The notes under the pieces: generated by a model
The model's input: only the letters and a program-made list of their open reading frames with translations
Told to the model about the DNA's origin: nothing
Databases searched by the model: none
In this document: positions 43,184-53,176 of the stretch, piece by piece
Numbering within the stretch: the stretch's first letter is position 1
Layout: each line of letters opens with the position of its first letter
NCBI RefSeq assembly: GCF_001908275.1
Contig: NZ_CP018620.1
Location: forward strand, 4,898,001 to 4,962,000
DNA length: 64,000 bases
Direction: 5' to 3'
Source of the DNA: Paenibacillus xylanexedens
GTDB taxonomy: Bacteria > Bacillota > Bacilli > Paenibacillales > Paenibacillaceae
Position numbers and translations under genes: made by a program

Positions 43184-44500
43184 TTACGTGTGTGCTTCTT
43201 GAGCCTGTACAGGCTGTACTGGCAAGCTCCCTTTTTTCAAAGCGAGGTTAAAGAAGACATTAAGCAGGATCGCTGACAGGCTTCCTGTGATAATACCATC
43301 GCTAACAATAATCCGAATACTTTGAGGAAGCTGGGCAAACAGATCGGGTACAGCAGTAACACCGAGCCCAAGTGAAACGGAGCAAGCCACGATCAATAGA
43401 TTGGATTGTTTGCCAAAGTCGACGTTTTGCAGCATTTTGATCCCGGATGAGACAACCATTCCAAACAGGACAACAGTCGCTCCTCCGAGGACAGCACTTG
43501 GAATAATGGTTGCAAAAGCAGCTACTTTCGGAATGAGTCCCAGAAAGACCAGAATACCTCCGGCTGCAACAACAACATTGGTCGTTTTCACTTTGGAGAG
43601 CTGAACCAAACCAACATTCTGTGCAAATGTATTGTATGGAAAAGCATTAAAGATGCCGCCCAGAACAAACGCGAGACCTTCTGCGCGATATCCCCGTGCC
43701 AGATCTTTTTCGTTGATCGGTTGATCACAGATTTTGCTCAAAGCCATAAATACACCTGTTGATTCGATGATAACCACCGTACCTACAATAATCATTGTAA
43801 TAATGGGGCCGATTTCGAAGGTAGGCCATCCAAAGTAAAAGGGTTGAGGTAAATGGAACCAGGAGGCTTCCTGTACAGAGGCAAAATTCACTTTTCCCAT
43901 GATGGCTGCGATGAGAGTTCCCACGATAATACCAAGGAGAACAGCCAGGGATTTTACAAACCCGCGAGCATATCGATTCAGGATTAGAATGAACAGTAAT
44001 ACACCAAATGAAAGCGCCAAATTGTCCAAACTTCCGAAATTCTCGCTGTTTGCTCCACCCGCCATGTTTTTAATGCCGGTTGGAATTAACGCAAGACCGA
44101 TAATGGTTACCACTGTACCGATCACAACTGGCGGAAACAATTTGACGATTTTGCTAAAAAATACGGCAAAGATGACGATAAATAACCCCGCTGCGATGAT
44201 CGACCCATATATGGCAGGAATTCCGTATTGCGATCCAATCGCAATCATCGGTGTGACCGCTACAAAAGAGCTTCCAAGCACCGCTGGCAGACCAATACCC
44301 AAGTACTTGCCTTTCCGAGCCTGAAGCCATGTTGCAATCCCACACGTTAACAGGTCAATGGATACCAGATACGCCAACTGCTCTGCAGTCAGATTTAGTG
44401 CTCTGCCCACAAGCAAAGGCACCAGAATTGCTCCCGCATACATCGCGAGTACGTGCTGAATCCCCAGTGAAAAAACTCTCATCTTTTTGGTTTCTTTCAT
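43184..44500 (-). CDS. pbuX: nucleobase:cation symporter-2 family permease, xanthine/uric acid type (PbuX-like)
   Basis: 438 residues from the ATG at 44500 (MKETKKMRVFSLGIQH) after GGGGGG. About 12-14 TM helices. NCS2 signatures: GIQHVLAMYAGAILVPLLVG, the QNVGLVQLSKVKT loop (with the substrate-site Gln/Asn in FAQNVG), and ESTGVF with the Glu of TM8. The sequence style is that of xanthine/uric acid (not uracil) permeases. No purine riboswitch was found upstream. Single gene. Confidence 0.87.
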   Translation of the reverse strand: MKETKKMRVFSLGIQHVLAMYAGAILVPLLVGRALNLTAEQLAYLVSIDLLTCGIATWLQARKGKYLGIGLPAVLGSSFVAVTPMIAIGSQYGIPAIYGSIIAAGLFIVIFAVFFSKIVKLFPPVVIGTVVTIIGLALIPTGIKNMAGGANSENFGSLDNLALSFGVLLFILILNRYARGFVKSLAVLLGIIVGTLIAAIMGKVNFASVQEASWFHLPQPFYFGWPTFEIGPIITMIIVGTVVIIESTGVFMALSKICDQPINEKDLARGYRAEGLAFVLGGIFNAFPYNTFAQNVGLVQLSKVKTTNVVVAAGGILVFLGLIPKVAAFATIIPSAVLGGATVVLFGMVVSSGIKMLQNVDFGKQSNLLIVACSVSLGLGVTAVPDLFAQLPQSIRIIVSDGIITGSLSAILLNVFFNLALKKGSLPVQPVQAQEAHT

Positions 44501-44621
44501 CCCACGTTGCCCCCCTGAAATTAGAATCAACAGAACCGCTGCAAAATCATGTTATGTTGATTCACATTATATAAACTATTCAGGGAAGTTCCATGATTCA
44601 TAACATAGAATTGTGATAAGA

Positions 44622-44650
44622 GATAAAGAGCCCAACTAAAATTGGGCGTG
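44622..44650 (-). terminator. weak terminator after the NRDE gene
   Basis: Minus-strand GCCCAA TTTTAG TTGGGC (44630-44647) followed by TCTTTATCTCTT. The tail is only moderately T-rich. The remaining part of 44501-44812 holds the pbuX promoter region without a clear -35/-10 pair. Confidence 0.5.
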
Positions 44651-44812
44651 TTATACAAAAGGTACTCTCAAACCGCTTATGTCGTGTTATATTAGTTAAC
44701 ACAGAATAACGAAAGTACTCTTTACACTCAGAAGCAATGAAACATGAACTTTGGATTCAACTTCAGTGATTCATGTAAATGAATAATGTCAGAACATCAA
44801 ATTTTCCTATTC

Positions 44813-45591
44813 TCAGCTTGTCGAGTTAAGAGGTTTAATGTTAAAACGTTGCTCCATTACCTCTCTGTTCTGGTGAACCCTCTCCGTAAAAAACACTTCT
44901 TCTCTGTTCATCAGAACAACGGATGAAGCTCTGGTTCCATAGTCGAATTTTTCACTTTTTACGAAGATGGGAGAAAGCAAACGTTCCCATTCCAATGGAA
45001 CACCTGTATGGGGGAGAAGCTCATCTACTGAAGGGTCTGCCATTTGCAGCAAACCTAATATTTGTTCTGTCAGGGTAGCTTCGTCCTCCCCTTGGATGAT
45101 TTTCTCCAGCCCTTCTTTCCCACGTTTCACCTTGGGCCAATCCGTATTAATCAAGTGATTACTAATCCCGTATATTCCCGGTTCCAACTTCATCACAACA
45201 TTACCTACATTAGAATAATAATAGAGGTCGTCAGGATCACCCACTACAAATTGTAGCCAGGATAATCATTTCGGCTTTGCTCCGCATGTTGCATATATTG
45301 CTTGGGTGTGGACGTTCCCTTCAAAAAATCAGCAACCAGATCTCCTCTTGAGCCTTTGGCATGTACATCTTCATTCGGATCACGATAATTCGTGATAGCA
45401 GCCAGACGCCCCTCTGTGGTTACGCCCATCCAGGTTCCCATGTTCAACAAATCCCGGCCAGCCAATATATGAGGATGATCTTCCCAATAGTGTGCTTGAG
45501 CCGTAGGTCTGTGATAGAATTCATCCCTATTTGATCCCAGAATAAGCGAATACTTTGGATGCATGTTGTAAGCAAATAAAATTAAACACAT
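44813..45591 (-). pseudogene. NRDE (TANGO2-like) family protein, split by a single frameshift
   Basis: The N-terminal half begins MCLILFAYNMHPKY with the defining NRDE motif in GSNRDEF and GTWMGVTTEGRLAAITNYRDP. It stops at 45244 after PGYNL. The C-terminal half resumes at once in another frame with GDPDDLYYYSNVG, EPGIYGISNHLINTDWPKV and RASSVVLMN. Adding one base in TTTGTAG at about 45247 restores a normal 260-residue protein. Either a recent inactivating mutation or a sequencing error. The family is implicated in haem/lipid handling; bacterial function is unclear. Confidence 0.85.
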
Positions 45592-45637
45592 GGGAATCTT
45601 CAACTCCTATATTGGTTAAACCTCTGATTTCACGACT

Positions 45638-45937
45638 TTAAATAGCATAGTCAACTACAATGACATCTTCCACCCAACCATCGAGGGAAGCCACAAATGC
45701 CTGATGAGCAGGATGTGGGCCATAAGCTCGCAATGCCTCCTGATCTTCAAACGTCACTCTCAACCCAATCGTATAACCTTGAATACGGTCCGTTTCTTCC
45801 GATGCATTGATCCCTGCGGTCAACGCGACAATTCCCGGGATTTGTTCTTTCAACGCGAGCAATTGAGCCACCCAGTCCTGTTGCTTGGCTAATGTGATTT
45901 TATCGTTAAATTTAAAAACAACCAAATGTTCAAACAT
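45638..45937 (-). CDS. Dabb-family (stress-responsive A/B barrel) protein
   Basis: 99 residues. MFEHLVVFKFNDKI, then LLALKEQIPGIVALTAGIN and the conserved YTIGLRVTFEDQEALRAYGPHPAHQAFV are the Dabb core. It is a small dimeric ferredoxin-like barrel. Homologues range from plant stress proteins to cyclases, so no activity can be assigned. AGGAGG precedes the ATG. Confidence 0.92.
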   Translation of the reverse strand: MFEHLVVFKFNDKITLAKQQDWVAQLLALKEQIPGIVALTAGINASEETDRIQGYTIGLRVTFEDQEALRAYGPHPAHQAFVASLDGWVEDVIVVDYAI

Positions 45938-45992
45938 CTTGTTATTCCTCCTATGTCCATTCGAATAGTAAATGTAATTTCGTTAAATGAAG

Positions 45993-46574
45993 TTAATTCA
46001 ACAATTCCAATCCGCCCATCATATAGGGGACCACTCTGTTGGCTAATTCAGCAGGGGATTCCTGCTCGCCTTCAATATTCCATCGATAGGTCAATCCATA
46101 GATCGACCAGCTTAGCATGGTTGCCGTAATTTTCAGCGTTTTGGGATCTACATCCCCCGCTACTTTGCTCATTAATTCAAGAAGGAATTGCTCCAGTTGA
46201 GTCTTGATGTTCTCTTCAATAATTGGTGCAACCGTCTCATATTTTTTGATGCATCCATTACTTGAGACGTGATAGTCACATAATGAAAATATAAGCTGCT
46301 GTATGGTTTCGGCTGATAACCGGGCATCCGGGTCTACCCTTTTCGTTACATATTCCATAAATGCATCCGATAACAAGGCTTCAAGCAGTGCATATTTATC
46401 CTGAAAATGGGCGTAGAATGTAGCCCTGTTAATTGTGGCTTGTTCCGTAATGTTTTGAATCGTAATGCTGTTGAAATTTTTAAGATTCAATTGGTTTAAA
46501 AACGCATCAAGAATTAATTGACGTGTGCGAATCACACGCGGATCATTCGAGTTTGGAGACAATACACCAGACAT
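45993..46574 (-). CDS. TetR-family transcriptional regulator
   Basis: 193 residues from the ATG at 46574 (MSGVLSPNSNDPRVIRTRQL) with AAGGAGG upstream. TetR helix-turn-helix: ITIQNITEQATINRATFYAHFQDKYALLEALL. The C-terminal domain is of the TetR_C group common in Gram-positive regulators (ETVAPIIEENIKTQLEQFL). It is divergent from the old-yellow-enzyme gene across a 223-bp region with a palindrome near its own start, so it probably controls itself and that gene. Confidence 0.92.
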   Translation of the reverse strand: MSGVLSPNSNDPRVIRTRQLILDAFLNQLNLKNFNSITIQNITEQATINRATFYAHFQDKYALLEALLSDAFMEYVTKRVDPDARLSAETIQQLIFSLCDYHVSSNGCIKKYETVAPIIEENIKTQLEQFLLELMSKVAGDVDPKTLKITATMLSWSIYGLTYRWNIEGEQESPAELANRVVPYMMGGLELLN

Positions 46575-46587
46575 GTACCAATCCTCC

Positions 46588-46599
46588 TTTGTATACAAA
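46588..46599. promoter_or_regulatory. palindrome TTTGTATACAAA, candidate TetR operator
   Basis: A perfect 12-bp dyad just upstream of the tetR ribosome binding site, in the tetR-OYE divergent region. It is a plausible autoregulatory site; the link to this regulator is inferred from position. Confidence 0.45.
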
Positions 46600-46797
46600 A
46601 TATTTGGTTAGACTCCTTCATTATAGATAAGTGTTATTTGTTCAACAAGTGAAAGTAAGTACAAAGACACCATACAATAATCCGTGTCTTTCGCTTAAGC
46701 AACAAAATGCTCCGATTGTTGGTTGAGCATGCCTATACACCTTGTTAAGATTGCACTCGTACCCGCTTGAAGGTGCATAATAATGGAGGTGCTTAGT

Positions 46798-47913
46798 TTG
46801 ATTAATCAACAACATAATGTTATTTCTACGGAGTTTCTGTTTCAACCATACACTGTTAAAAAATTAACCCTGTCCTCGCGCATCATCATGTCCCCCATGG
46901 CTCGTGCCTTCTCCCCGGATGGTGTCCCGTGCCCCGATGTAGCCGCATATTATCGTCGGCGTGCTGAGCATGGTGTTGGACTCATTATTACCGAAGGTGC
47001 GACCATTGAGCATCCAGCTGCATCAAGTGAGCCTAGAATCCCTCATATGTATGGAGAAGCAGCTCTTCAAGGCTGGGCTGAAGTGGTCAAACAAGTCCAT
47101 GAAGCCGGCGGCAAGATTTTTCCGCAGATTTTACACATGGGAATCGTTCGCCCTTCCGAATCTCAGCCTCACCCCGAGGCTGAATCACTTAGTCCATCGG
47201 GAGTTGATATGGAAGGTACTCAAGTAGGTGAGTCAATGACGGAGGCAGAGATCGCAACTGTGATTCAAGCTTATGCCGATGCAGCAGCCAATGCACAAAG
47301 CATTGGTTTTGACGGAATTGAGCTTCACGGTGCACACGGTTTTCTGATCGATCAATTTTTCTGGAAAACAACGAATAGGAGAACAGACCGCTATGGCGGT
47401 GACCTACAGAAACGAACTCAATTCGCGGTTGAAGTTGTAATGGCAGTTCGTGCTGCGGTAGGTCCTGATTTCCCTATCGCGATGCGGATTTCCCAATGGA
47501 AGATGAATGATTATCAAGCCAGACTGTTCGACACCCCCGAACAACTTGAACAATTCCTTCATTTGCTGGTTGACGCAGGTGTAGATATCTTCCACTGCTC
47601 GACACGACGCTTCTGGGAGCCCGAGTTTGAAGGATCTGAGCTTGGATTTGCAGGTTGGGTGCGAAAGCTAAGTGGTCAAACCACCATTACCGTCGGTTCT
47701 GTGGGTATGCCAGATGAGCCTGAAGCAGGAGCAGATAAAGCAACACATCCAGGTATGAGCGAGCTTATGAAGCGTTTCGATCAACAGGAATTTGATCTGG
47801 TGGCTGTGGGACGTGCGCTTCTTGGTGACCCGGCATGGGCAGTTAAAATACAGGAAGGCCGCGTATCTGAAATTCACCCTTTTACACCTGAAGTACTCGC
47901 TACGTTACACTAA
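46798..47913 (+). CDS. NADH:flavin oxidoreductase, old yellow enzyme family
   Basis: About 371 residues. TIM-barrel FMN enzyme. SSRIIMSPMARAFSPDGVP at the N-terminus, HMG in the substrate pocket, the active-site GFDGIELHGAHGFLIDQFF, NRRTDRYGG, and GRALLGDPAW at the phosphate-binding end. It reduces activated C=C bonds of enals, enones or nitro compounds. A TTG at 46798, seven bases after GGAGGT, is the better start; the ATG at 46783 contains that ribosome binding site itself. Divergent from tetR. Confidence 0.92.
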   Translation: MINQQHNVISTEFLFQPYTVKKLTLSSRIIMSPMARAFSPDGVPCPDVAAYYRRRAEHGVGLIITEGATIEHPAASSEPRIPHMYGEAALQGWAEVVKQVHEAGGKIFPQILHMGIVRPSESQPHPEAESLSPSGVDMEGTQVGESMTEAEIATVIQAYADAAANAQSIGFDGIELHGAHGFLIDQFFWKTTNRRTDRYGGDLQKRTQFAVEVVMAVRAAVGPDFPIAMRISQWKMNDYQARLFDTPEQLEQFLHLLVDAGVDIFHCSTRRFWEPEFEGSELGFAGWVRKLSGQTTITVGSVGMPDEPEAGADKATHPGMSELMKRFDQQEFDLVAVGRALLGDPAWAVKIQEGRVSEIHPFTPEVLATLH

Positions 47914-48132
47914 GAACAATACCTTATTGTTCCAGAGATTTTTTCTCCACTATATATAGGTTTGAACTCATGAATCAACTATACTTAGCAAAGGGCTCGC
48001 TTTCCCTCCGGGATTGCGGGTATTTTGTTTTTAGAGATATCTGTCCGACCAAACACTTTGAGCAATATCATTCAAGAAAATTCCTTCTTTGCAACCTATA
48101 ATGATCTTAACTTACCAGAAAGAAGGTGCATC

Positions 48133-48984
48133 ATGACTCGGGAAGTCCGGACTGTCGTATTTGATACCGATCTACAGCTAGAAGCTTATCAATTTGAAGG
48201 CATTATGCAGAAGTTTCCCAATCATTTTCATGACTATTATGTCATTGGATTCATTGAGGAAGGCAAACGACACCTCGTCTGCAACAACGAAGAATACATT
48301 CTGAATAGTGGTGACATGATTGTTTTTAATCCACATGATCCTCATGCCTGCGAACAGGTCGATGGCAGAACCCTCGATTATCGCTGTATCAATGTCCAAC
48401 CTGAGGTTATGCTAGATTATGCGAGAGAGATTACCGGACAAGCTTACTTGCCACGGTTTACATCCCCCGTTCTCTACCAAAGTGAACTTGTGGGTTCCCT
48501 GCACGAGCTGCATCAGATGATTCTGGAAGAGCAATCGGATTTCTGCAAAGAAGAATTGTTACTCTTACTACTGGATCAATTGCTGCGAGATTATTCGGAT
48601 GCTGAACCACCTGTTTCCACACAGGATGTGACCACAGAGATCAGACGCATATGTGATTACATAGAAGCTCATTACATGGAGAGCATCTCACTGAACGAGT
48701 TAGCCGATTTGACAGAGATGAGCAAGTACCACCTGCTGCGTTTATTCACGCGCCAGAAAGGGATATCACCTTACCGTTACCTGGAAACGATTCGCATTAA
48801 TCAAGCCAAACGTCTGCTGGAACAAGGTCTGCTTCCGATTGAAGTAGCCGCACAGACAGGATTCAGTGACCAGAGCCATTTCACGAATTTTTTCAAAAAA
48901 CTGATCGGCCTGACACCCAAGCAATATAGACGTATCTTCAATCATGATTCAGAGTTGAAACGAACCACCACTAACATCGTATGA
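48133..48984 (+). CDS. AraC-family regulator with cupin sensor domain
   Basis: 283 residues from the ATG at 48133 with GAAGGTG upstream. The N-terminal cupin (HFHDYYVIGFIEEGKRHL, LNSGDMIVFNPHDPHACE) would bind a small ligand. The C-terminal double helix-turn-helix has ESISLNELADLTEMSKYHLLRLF and PIEVAAQTGFSDQSHFTNFFKK. The last four bases overlap the start of the EamA transporter gene, so it probably regulates that exporter in response to its substrate. Confidence 0.93.
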   Translation: MTREVRTVVFDTDLQLEAYQFEGIMQKFPNHFHDYYVIGFIEEGKRHLVCNNEEYILNSGDMIVFNPHDPHACEQVDGRTLDYRCINVQPEVMLDYAREITGQAYLPRFTSPVLYQSELVGSLHELHQMILEEQSDFCKEELLLLLLDQLLRDYSDAEPPVSTQDVTTEIRRICDYIEAHYMESISLNELADLTEMSKYHLLRLFTRQKGISPYRYLETIRINQAKRLLEQGLLPIEVAAQTGFSDQSHFTNFFKKLIGLTPKQYRRIFNHDSELKRTTTNIV

Positions 48985-49919
48985 CAAGTCATCTTGATCA
49001 TCAAAACACTAGAGCCTCTACCGGACATTTACTCGCTTTGTTTACTATACTGATCTGGGGAACTACCTTTGTCTCGACCAAAGTTCTGCTGATTGACTTT
49101 ACTCCAGTGGAGATTCTATTTTTCCGTTTCCTGATCGGGTATTTGGTACTGTTATTGATCTATCCACGTACACTGCGGATCGTCTCATTCAGAGAAGAAT
49201 GGTTATTTATCGGAGCAGGACTATGTGGGGTGACGTTATATTTTCTTATTGAAAATATTGCTCTGGTGTACACAACAGCTTCCAACGTGGGTGTTATTGT
49301 CTCCATTGCCCCGTTCTTCACTGCCGTACTCGCACACTTCTTCTTAGATGGTGAGAAGTTAACTCGCCGCTTCATTATCGGATTCGGGATTGCCTTGAGC
49401 GGCATCCTACTCATCGCACTAAATGGTAGTTTCATTCTGCAACTGAATCCGATAGGTGATCTGCTTGCTTTCATAGCACCTGCGGTATGGGCAATTTATT
49501 CTGTGTTAATGCGGAAAATTGGCCAGCTTCGTTATCACACCATTGGCGCGACTCGCAAGGTATTCTTCTATGGCCTGATCTTCATGCTGCCAGCTCTATT
49601 CCTGTTTGAATTCCACTTGGAACTCGGACGCTTCACAAACATGACCAATCTCTCCAATATTCTCTACCTCGGTCTGGGTGCCTCCGCGTTGTGTTTCGTG
49701 ACCTGGAACCGGGCCGTGAATCTTCTCGGAGCTATCCAAACGAGCGTATATATCTATCTGGTGCCTGTCATTACTGTTGTGTCATCTGCACTGATTCTTC
49801 AAGAGCAGATAACCTGGGTGATTGTACTCGGTGCGTTCTTAACCCTATTTGGCTCTTACATTTCAGAACAAAAAGGACACAAGCTTAACAACAAAAACAC
49901 TAATCCACATAGGGGTTAG
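48981..49919 (+). CDS. EamA/DMT-family transporter
   Basis: 312 residues with about ten TM helices in two EamA repeats (first: LFTILIWGTTFVSTKVLL; second: LLAFIAPAVWAIYSVLMRK). The motif FFRFLIGYLVLLL ends the first helix pair. Such proteins export amino acids or metabolites. The ATGA overlap with the AraC gene means coupled translation. Confidence 0.92.
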   Translation: MTSHLDHQNTRASTGHLLALFTILIWGTTFVSTKVLLIDFTPVEILFFRFLIGYLVLLLIYPRTLRIVSFREEWLFIGAGLCGVTLYFLIENIALVYTTASNVGVIVSIAPFFTAVLAHFFLDGEKLTRRFIIGFGIALSGILLIALNGSFILQLNPIGDLLAFIAPAVWAIYSVLMRKIGQLRYHTIGATRKVFFYGLIFMLPALFLFEFHLELGRFTNMTNLSNILYLGLGASALCFVTWNRAVNLLGAIQTSVYIYLVPVITVVSSALILQEQITWVIVLGAFLTLFGSYISEQKGHKLNNKNTNPHRG

Positions 49920-49932
49920 TGTTTGCTTCATT
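49893..49932 (+). terminator. terminator overlapping the end of the EamA gene
   Basis: AAACACTAATCC ... GGGTTAGTGTTTG (about 49896-49925), a 10-11 bp stem reaching into the last codons, then TTCATTTTTT. Confidence 0.8.
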
Positions 49933-49990
49933 TTTTACTGATATAACTGGACATCATGGTTGACCACCGTTGACATGCAGCAGAAGTCAT

Positions 49991-50692
49991 TCATTTTATC
50001 TCATTCAATTGAGACAGCAGAATCTCCAGTTCCTCTTGCTCCAGATGACGCCATTGCCCCCGCTCCAGTTGATCCAGCGTAATATTCATAATTCGTACAC
50101 GCTCCAGCTTGAGGACTCGGTACCCCAAGGCTTTGCACATTCTGCGGATCTGCAGGTTGAGACCCTGTGTCAGAATAATACGAAATACATTGTCACTTTG
50201 ACTATACACTTCGCAGGGCTTGGTCACCACGTCCAGAATTTCAACGCCATCAGACATGGACTTTACGAATTCGTCAGTTATGGGTTTGTCTACAGTCACT
50301 ATATATTCTTTATCATGATTATGCTCCGAACGCATCATCTTGTTCACAATACCTCCGTCATTCGTAAGCAAAATTAACCCCTCAGATGCCTTATCCAGCC
50401 TGCCTATCGCAAATATGCGAGAAGGATAATTCATATATTGAATGATGTTCCCCTTCACATGTTCTGCTGCTGTGCAGACAATACCGATGGGTTTGTTCAA
50501 AGCAATGTAGACAGGTTCGCTGTCATTACGAGGAATCTCCTTCCCATCAATGAGTACCACATCGTGAGGTTCAACTTCGGCCCCTTTTTCACATACCCTG
50601 CCATTGATCGTTATGCGTCCGGCTGCAATTAATCGGTTCGTTTCCCTGCGGGAGCAGAATCCCGTTTCACTTATGTATTTGTTAATTAACAT
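49991..50692 (-). CDS. rluF: 23S rRNA pseudouridine synthase, RluF-like
   Basis: 233 residues. N-terminal S4 domain (MLINKYISETGFCSRRETNRLI), then the RsuA/RluF catalytic domain with Asp100 in GRLDKASEGL and the C-terminal QGLNLQIRRMCKALGY. The GLNLQIRRM sequence favours RluF (U2604 of 23S rRNA) over RluB/RsuA. The ribosome binding site is weak (GCGGTG). Confidence 0.9.
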   Translation of the reverse strand: MLINKYISETGFCSRRETNRLIAAGRITINGRVCEKGAEVEPHDVVLIDGKEIPRNDSEPVYIALNKPIGIVCTAAEHVKGNIIQYMNYPSRIFAIGRLDKASEGLILLTNDGGIVNKMMRSEHNHDKEYIVTVDKPITDEFVKSMSDGVEILDVVTKPCEVYSQSDNVFRIILTQGLNLQIRRMCKALGYRVLKLERVRIMNITLDQLERGQWRHLEQEELEILLSQLNEIK

Positions 50693-50896
50693 GTGTCACC
50701 GCTTCTCATCTATAGTATTGCCACTGGTGCTTAGAGTGCTGGTACGTTCATTCGCTTCGTGCAATGAGTTAGTACCTTGTACTGATTTTCATTCCACATC
50801 ATCTCATTTATACTGAAACGAAGCAATAAATTGTTATATAAAAACACATACAACGTTACATAGGAATGCCAAAATACACTCTGGAAGGAGTTTCTC

Positions 50897-51529
50897 ATGT
50901 ACAAAGTTACTCGATTTACAGTTGACCCCGATGATCCAAACCAAGACTCTGGCATGTGGATTGGTGGAGAAACTGCATACGTTTCCGACTGGCCACTCAA
51001 CCCTGAGGGGCAGCCTTTATTACATCTGTTCTCCATCAATTGCAATACACTTTCACAGCAGGTCCATATCCCTTCTTTACCACAAGATAAATATATCTCG
51101 GTCTTCTCGACCTACTCCGCTTCCGAATACTTTCTGGATCAGGTAACCTATACGGGAGATGAGCTGGAATGGAACGAGAATATTCTTGCCGGATGCACTT
51201 ATGTCTCGGTATCTTCGCATCCACTCACTTCCGTATGTCCCGTTCCACCCATTCCGTTAAGCGGCGTACATTTGATTGAAATGGAGTTAGACGATCATGA
51301 GTTCCCTGCATTTTCATTTTTCTCTCCCACTGTACCAAACGGTGTGAAAGGAATTGATCATTTGCTAGAGGAACATCAACTGGTGTGTCAAATATATTCC
51401 GGAGATTTTCCTGAGCCTTATCGGGATATATTGGGTCTTCCCGATGCAAATGGTTATTTATTTTTGCGAAGTGGTCCCGCGTCTGCTCACGCACCATTCG
51501 ATGGAATTTTCTTTGTACAGACTGCTTAA
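50897..51529 (+). CDS. uncharacterised soluble protein, DUF1963/YwqG-like
   Basis: 210 residues, no signal peptide, no TM segments. The N-terminal MWIGGETAYVSDWPLNPEGQPLLHLFSIN recalls the 'GG.P.....WP....G.PL.fl.qi' opening of DUF1963/YwqG proteins, and the second half has the same beta-rich, acidic character. The assignment is tentative. GGAAGGAG precedes the ATG. Monocistronic, with its own terminator. Confidence 0.6.
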   Translation: MYKVTRFTVDPDDPNQDSGMWIGGETAYVSDWPLNPEGQPLLHLFSINCNTLSQQVHIPSLPQDKYISVFSTYSASEYFLDQVTYTGDELEWNENILAGCTYVSVSSHPLTSVCPVPPIPLSGVHLIEMELDDHEFPAFSFFSPTVPNGVKGIDHLLEEHQLVCQIYSGDFPEPYRDILGLPDANGYLFLRSGPASAHAPFDGIFFVQTA

Positions 51530-51575
51530 TAGCGATACGTGGAAGTCAGGTATCATCATATAGAAAAATTAATTA

Positions 51576-51614
51576 GAACGTTTCCCGTCTACTCAGACAG
51601 GGAACGTTTTTTAT
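51576..51614 (+). terminator. terminator after the DUF1963-like gene
   Basis: AACGTTTCCCGTCT ACTC AGACAGGGAACGTT with one mismatch, followed by TTTTTATAT. The following AT-rich 51615-51878 should carry the promoter for the next gene group. TATAAG near 51811 could be a -10, but no -35 at correct spacing is clear. Confidence 0.88.
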
Positions 51615-51878
51615 ATATGTACGTGTTACTATCTTCGATCAATACAGATACCAAACACTGTTAAAAAGTCATATGGATTGAATCATATCCCATATCTACC
51701 CTTTCGACACGAAATCGTTTTAGAAAAAACTTAGCACGAGAAATATTTCTTTCCATCAAAATTTAACATTATTTTACAACAAAAAGCATGTACATTTGGA
51801 CAATTATGGTATAAGTTATATATGAAATAAACATTAATTACATAATATAAAATTTTTACCCAACTAGGAGGCGGGCTT

Positions 51879-53087
51879 TTGAAAAGAATATTCGCTCTAA
51901 GCTGCGGTTTTTATCTGTTAATCGGCATAACCAGCGTTGTGCTCGGTGCACTTCTCCCTGTTTTATTGTCACATTATGAGCGCGGTTACAGTGATGGCGG
52001 ATTTTTGTTATTTCTGCAGTTTCTTGGATTTCTTGTCGGTGTAATTGTAGCTCCTGCCCTGACAGCCCGTATCGGAAGAAAAGCGATGCTGACCCTTGCT
52101 CTGATCTGTATTGTAGCTGCTTATATATTACTCGGTTTTCTGCCATCCTGGTCTGTAGTTCTTCTTCTCACAATTATCGTAGGCTTCGGTTCAGGTATCA
52201 TCGAACCCTCTGTAGGTGCATTCACGATCGAATTCACTGAGAATCAAAAGGCGGTCGCCATGTCCAAGCTGGATGTCTTCTTTGCTCTTGGAGCACTTCT
52301 CATCCCGGCTGTCGCTGCTTTATTCATCTGGATGGATCTGTGGCATCTTACTTTTTATACGGTGGCCTTGTTGTCACTGATTCTCATGCTGCTGTGGATC
52401 ACTATGCCCCGGCCAGCCGCACTGTATCTGGAACAGGCTGGCGAGAATACAGTGGCACATGCAGCAGGTAAAGCCCAATATTCGAGAAAACATCTGGGTC
52501 TGCTGACAATCTTCGTCATCTTCTTTTTCATCTACATGGGATTGGAACTGGGATTGATGAACTTCCTGCCCTCCATTCTCGTAGAACGACTGCACCTTCA
52601 GGAATCTGTCGCATCGCTTAGTGTCTCCATCCTGTGGATTGCGATGATCATCGGTCGTCTTTTCTCCGGAAAAATAGCGGAAGCCGTCAACTATATGCCT
52701 TTCCTGATCTGGAGTACGGTTGGCACGCTTTTGTTTACGGTCGCTATGGTATTTGTAACTGGACAGTGGACAACGTATGTACTCATTTTCGGAACCGGTC
52801 TGTTTATGTCAGGGCTGTTCTGTATCGCACTAGTCTACGCAAATGTTCTGATTCCCGGTATGACCGAGCGGACAACCAGTATCCTGATCGCATCGGGTGG
52901 TATTGGAGGTGCCATCTTGCAGTATGTGACTGGATGGAGTATGAGTACAGGGGCTGTCGTGAATACAATCTGGATTTTGGCCGGATTCTGTCTGATCCTG
53001 CTGCTCACATTGATGGTCTCTCATCTATGGACTGTAAAAAATAATGCAGTACGTACTGCTCTCGCACAACATAGCAAGGAAATGTAA
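51879..53087 (+). CDS. MFS transporter
   Basis: 402 residues, 12 TM helices. The loop after TM2 is ARIGRKAMLTLAL (MFS motif A region) and the central loop is KAQYSRKHLGLLT. Overall character is of the fucose-permease/FucP-like or drug-exporter type (HYERGYSDGGFLLFLQFLGFLVG in TM1-2). The start is a TTG at 51879, seven bases after AGGAGG. First gene of a co-directional set with an aminotransferase, a dehydrogenase and a phosphatase, so it probably moves their product or substrate. Confidence 0.9.
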   Translation: MKRIFALSCGFYLLIGITSVVLGALLPVLLSHYERGYSDGGFLLFLQFLGFLVGVIVAPALTARIGRKAMLTLALICIVAAYILLGFLPSWSVVLLLTIIVGFGSGIIEPSVGAFTIEFTENQKAVAMSKLDVFFALGALLIPAVAALFIWMDLWHLTFYTVALLSLILMLLWITMPRPAALYLEQAGENTVAHAAGKAQYSRKHLGLLTIFVIFFFIYMGLELGLMNFLPSILVERLHLQESVASLSVSILWIAMIIGRLFSGKIAEAVNYMPFLIWSTVGTLLFTVAMVFVTGQWTTYVLIFGTGLFMSGLFCIALVYANVLIPGMTERTTSILIASGGIGGAILQYVTGWSMSTGAVVNTIWILAGFCLILLLTLMVSHLWTVKNNAVRTALAQHSKEM

Positions 53088-53176
53088 ACATCGTTTCTTA
53101 AGGGAGGTGATGCCCGCATCATCCGGATTGTTGAGCTTCGTTCGAGCTAGTACACCATTATATTGGAGGAAATCGT

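Noticed and set aside
43899..44324. Long antisense frame opposite the xanthine permease gene
   Set aside because: It is a shadow of the permease codons; Thr/Ile/Pro-rich, no ribosome binding site.
44501..44812. Purine riboswitch upstream of the xanthine permease
   Set aside because: The conserved loop sequences of the purine aptamer are not present; only a weak hairpin is seen.
46642..46845. Minus-strand frame between tetR and the OYE gene
   Set aside because: It covers the divergent promoter region and has no start signal; probably non-coding.
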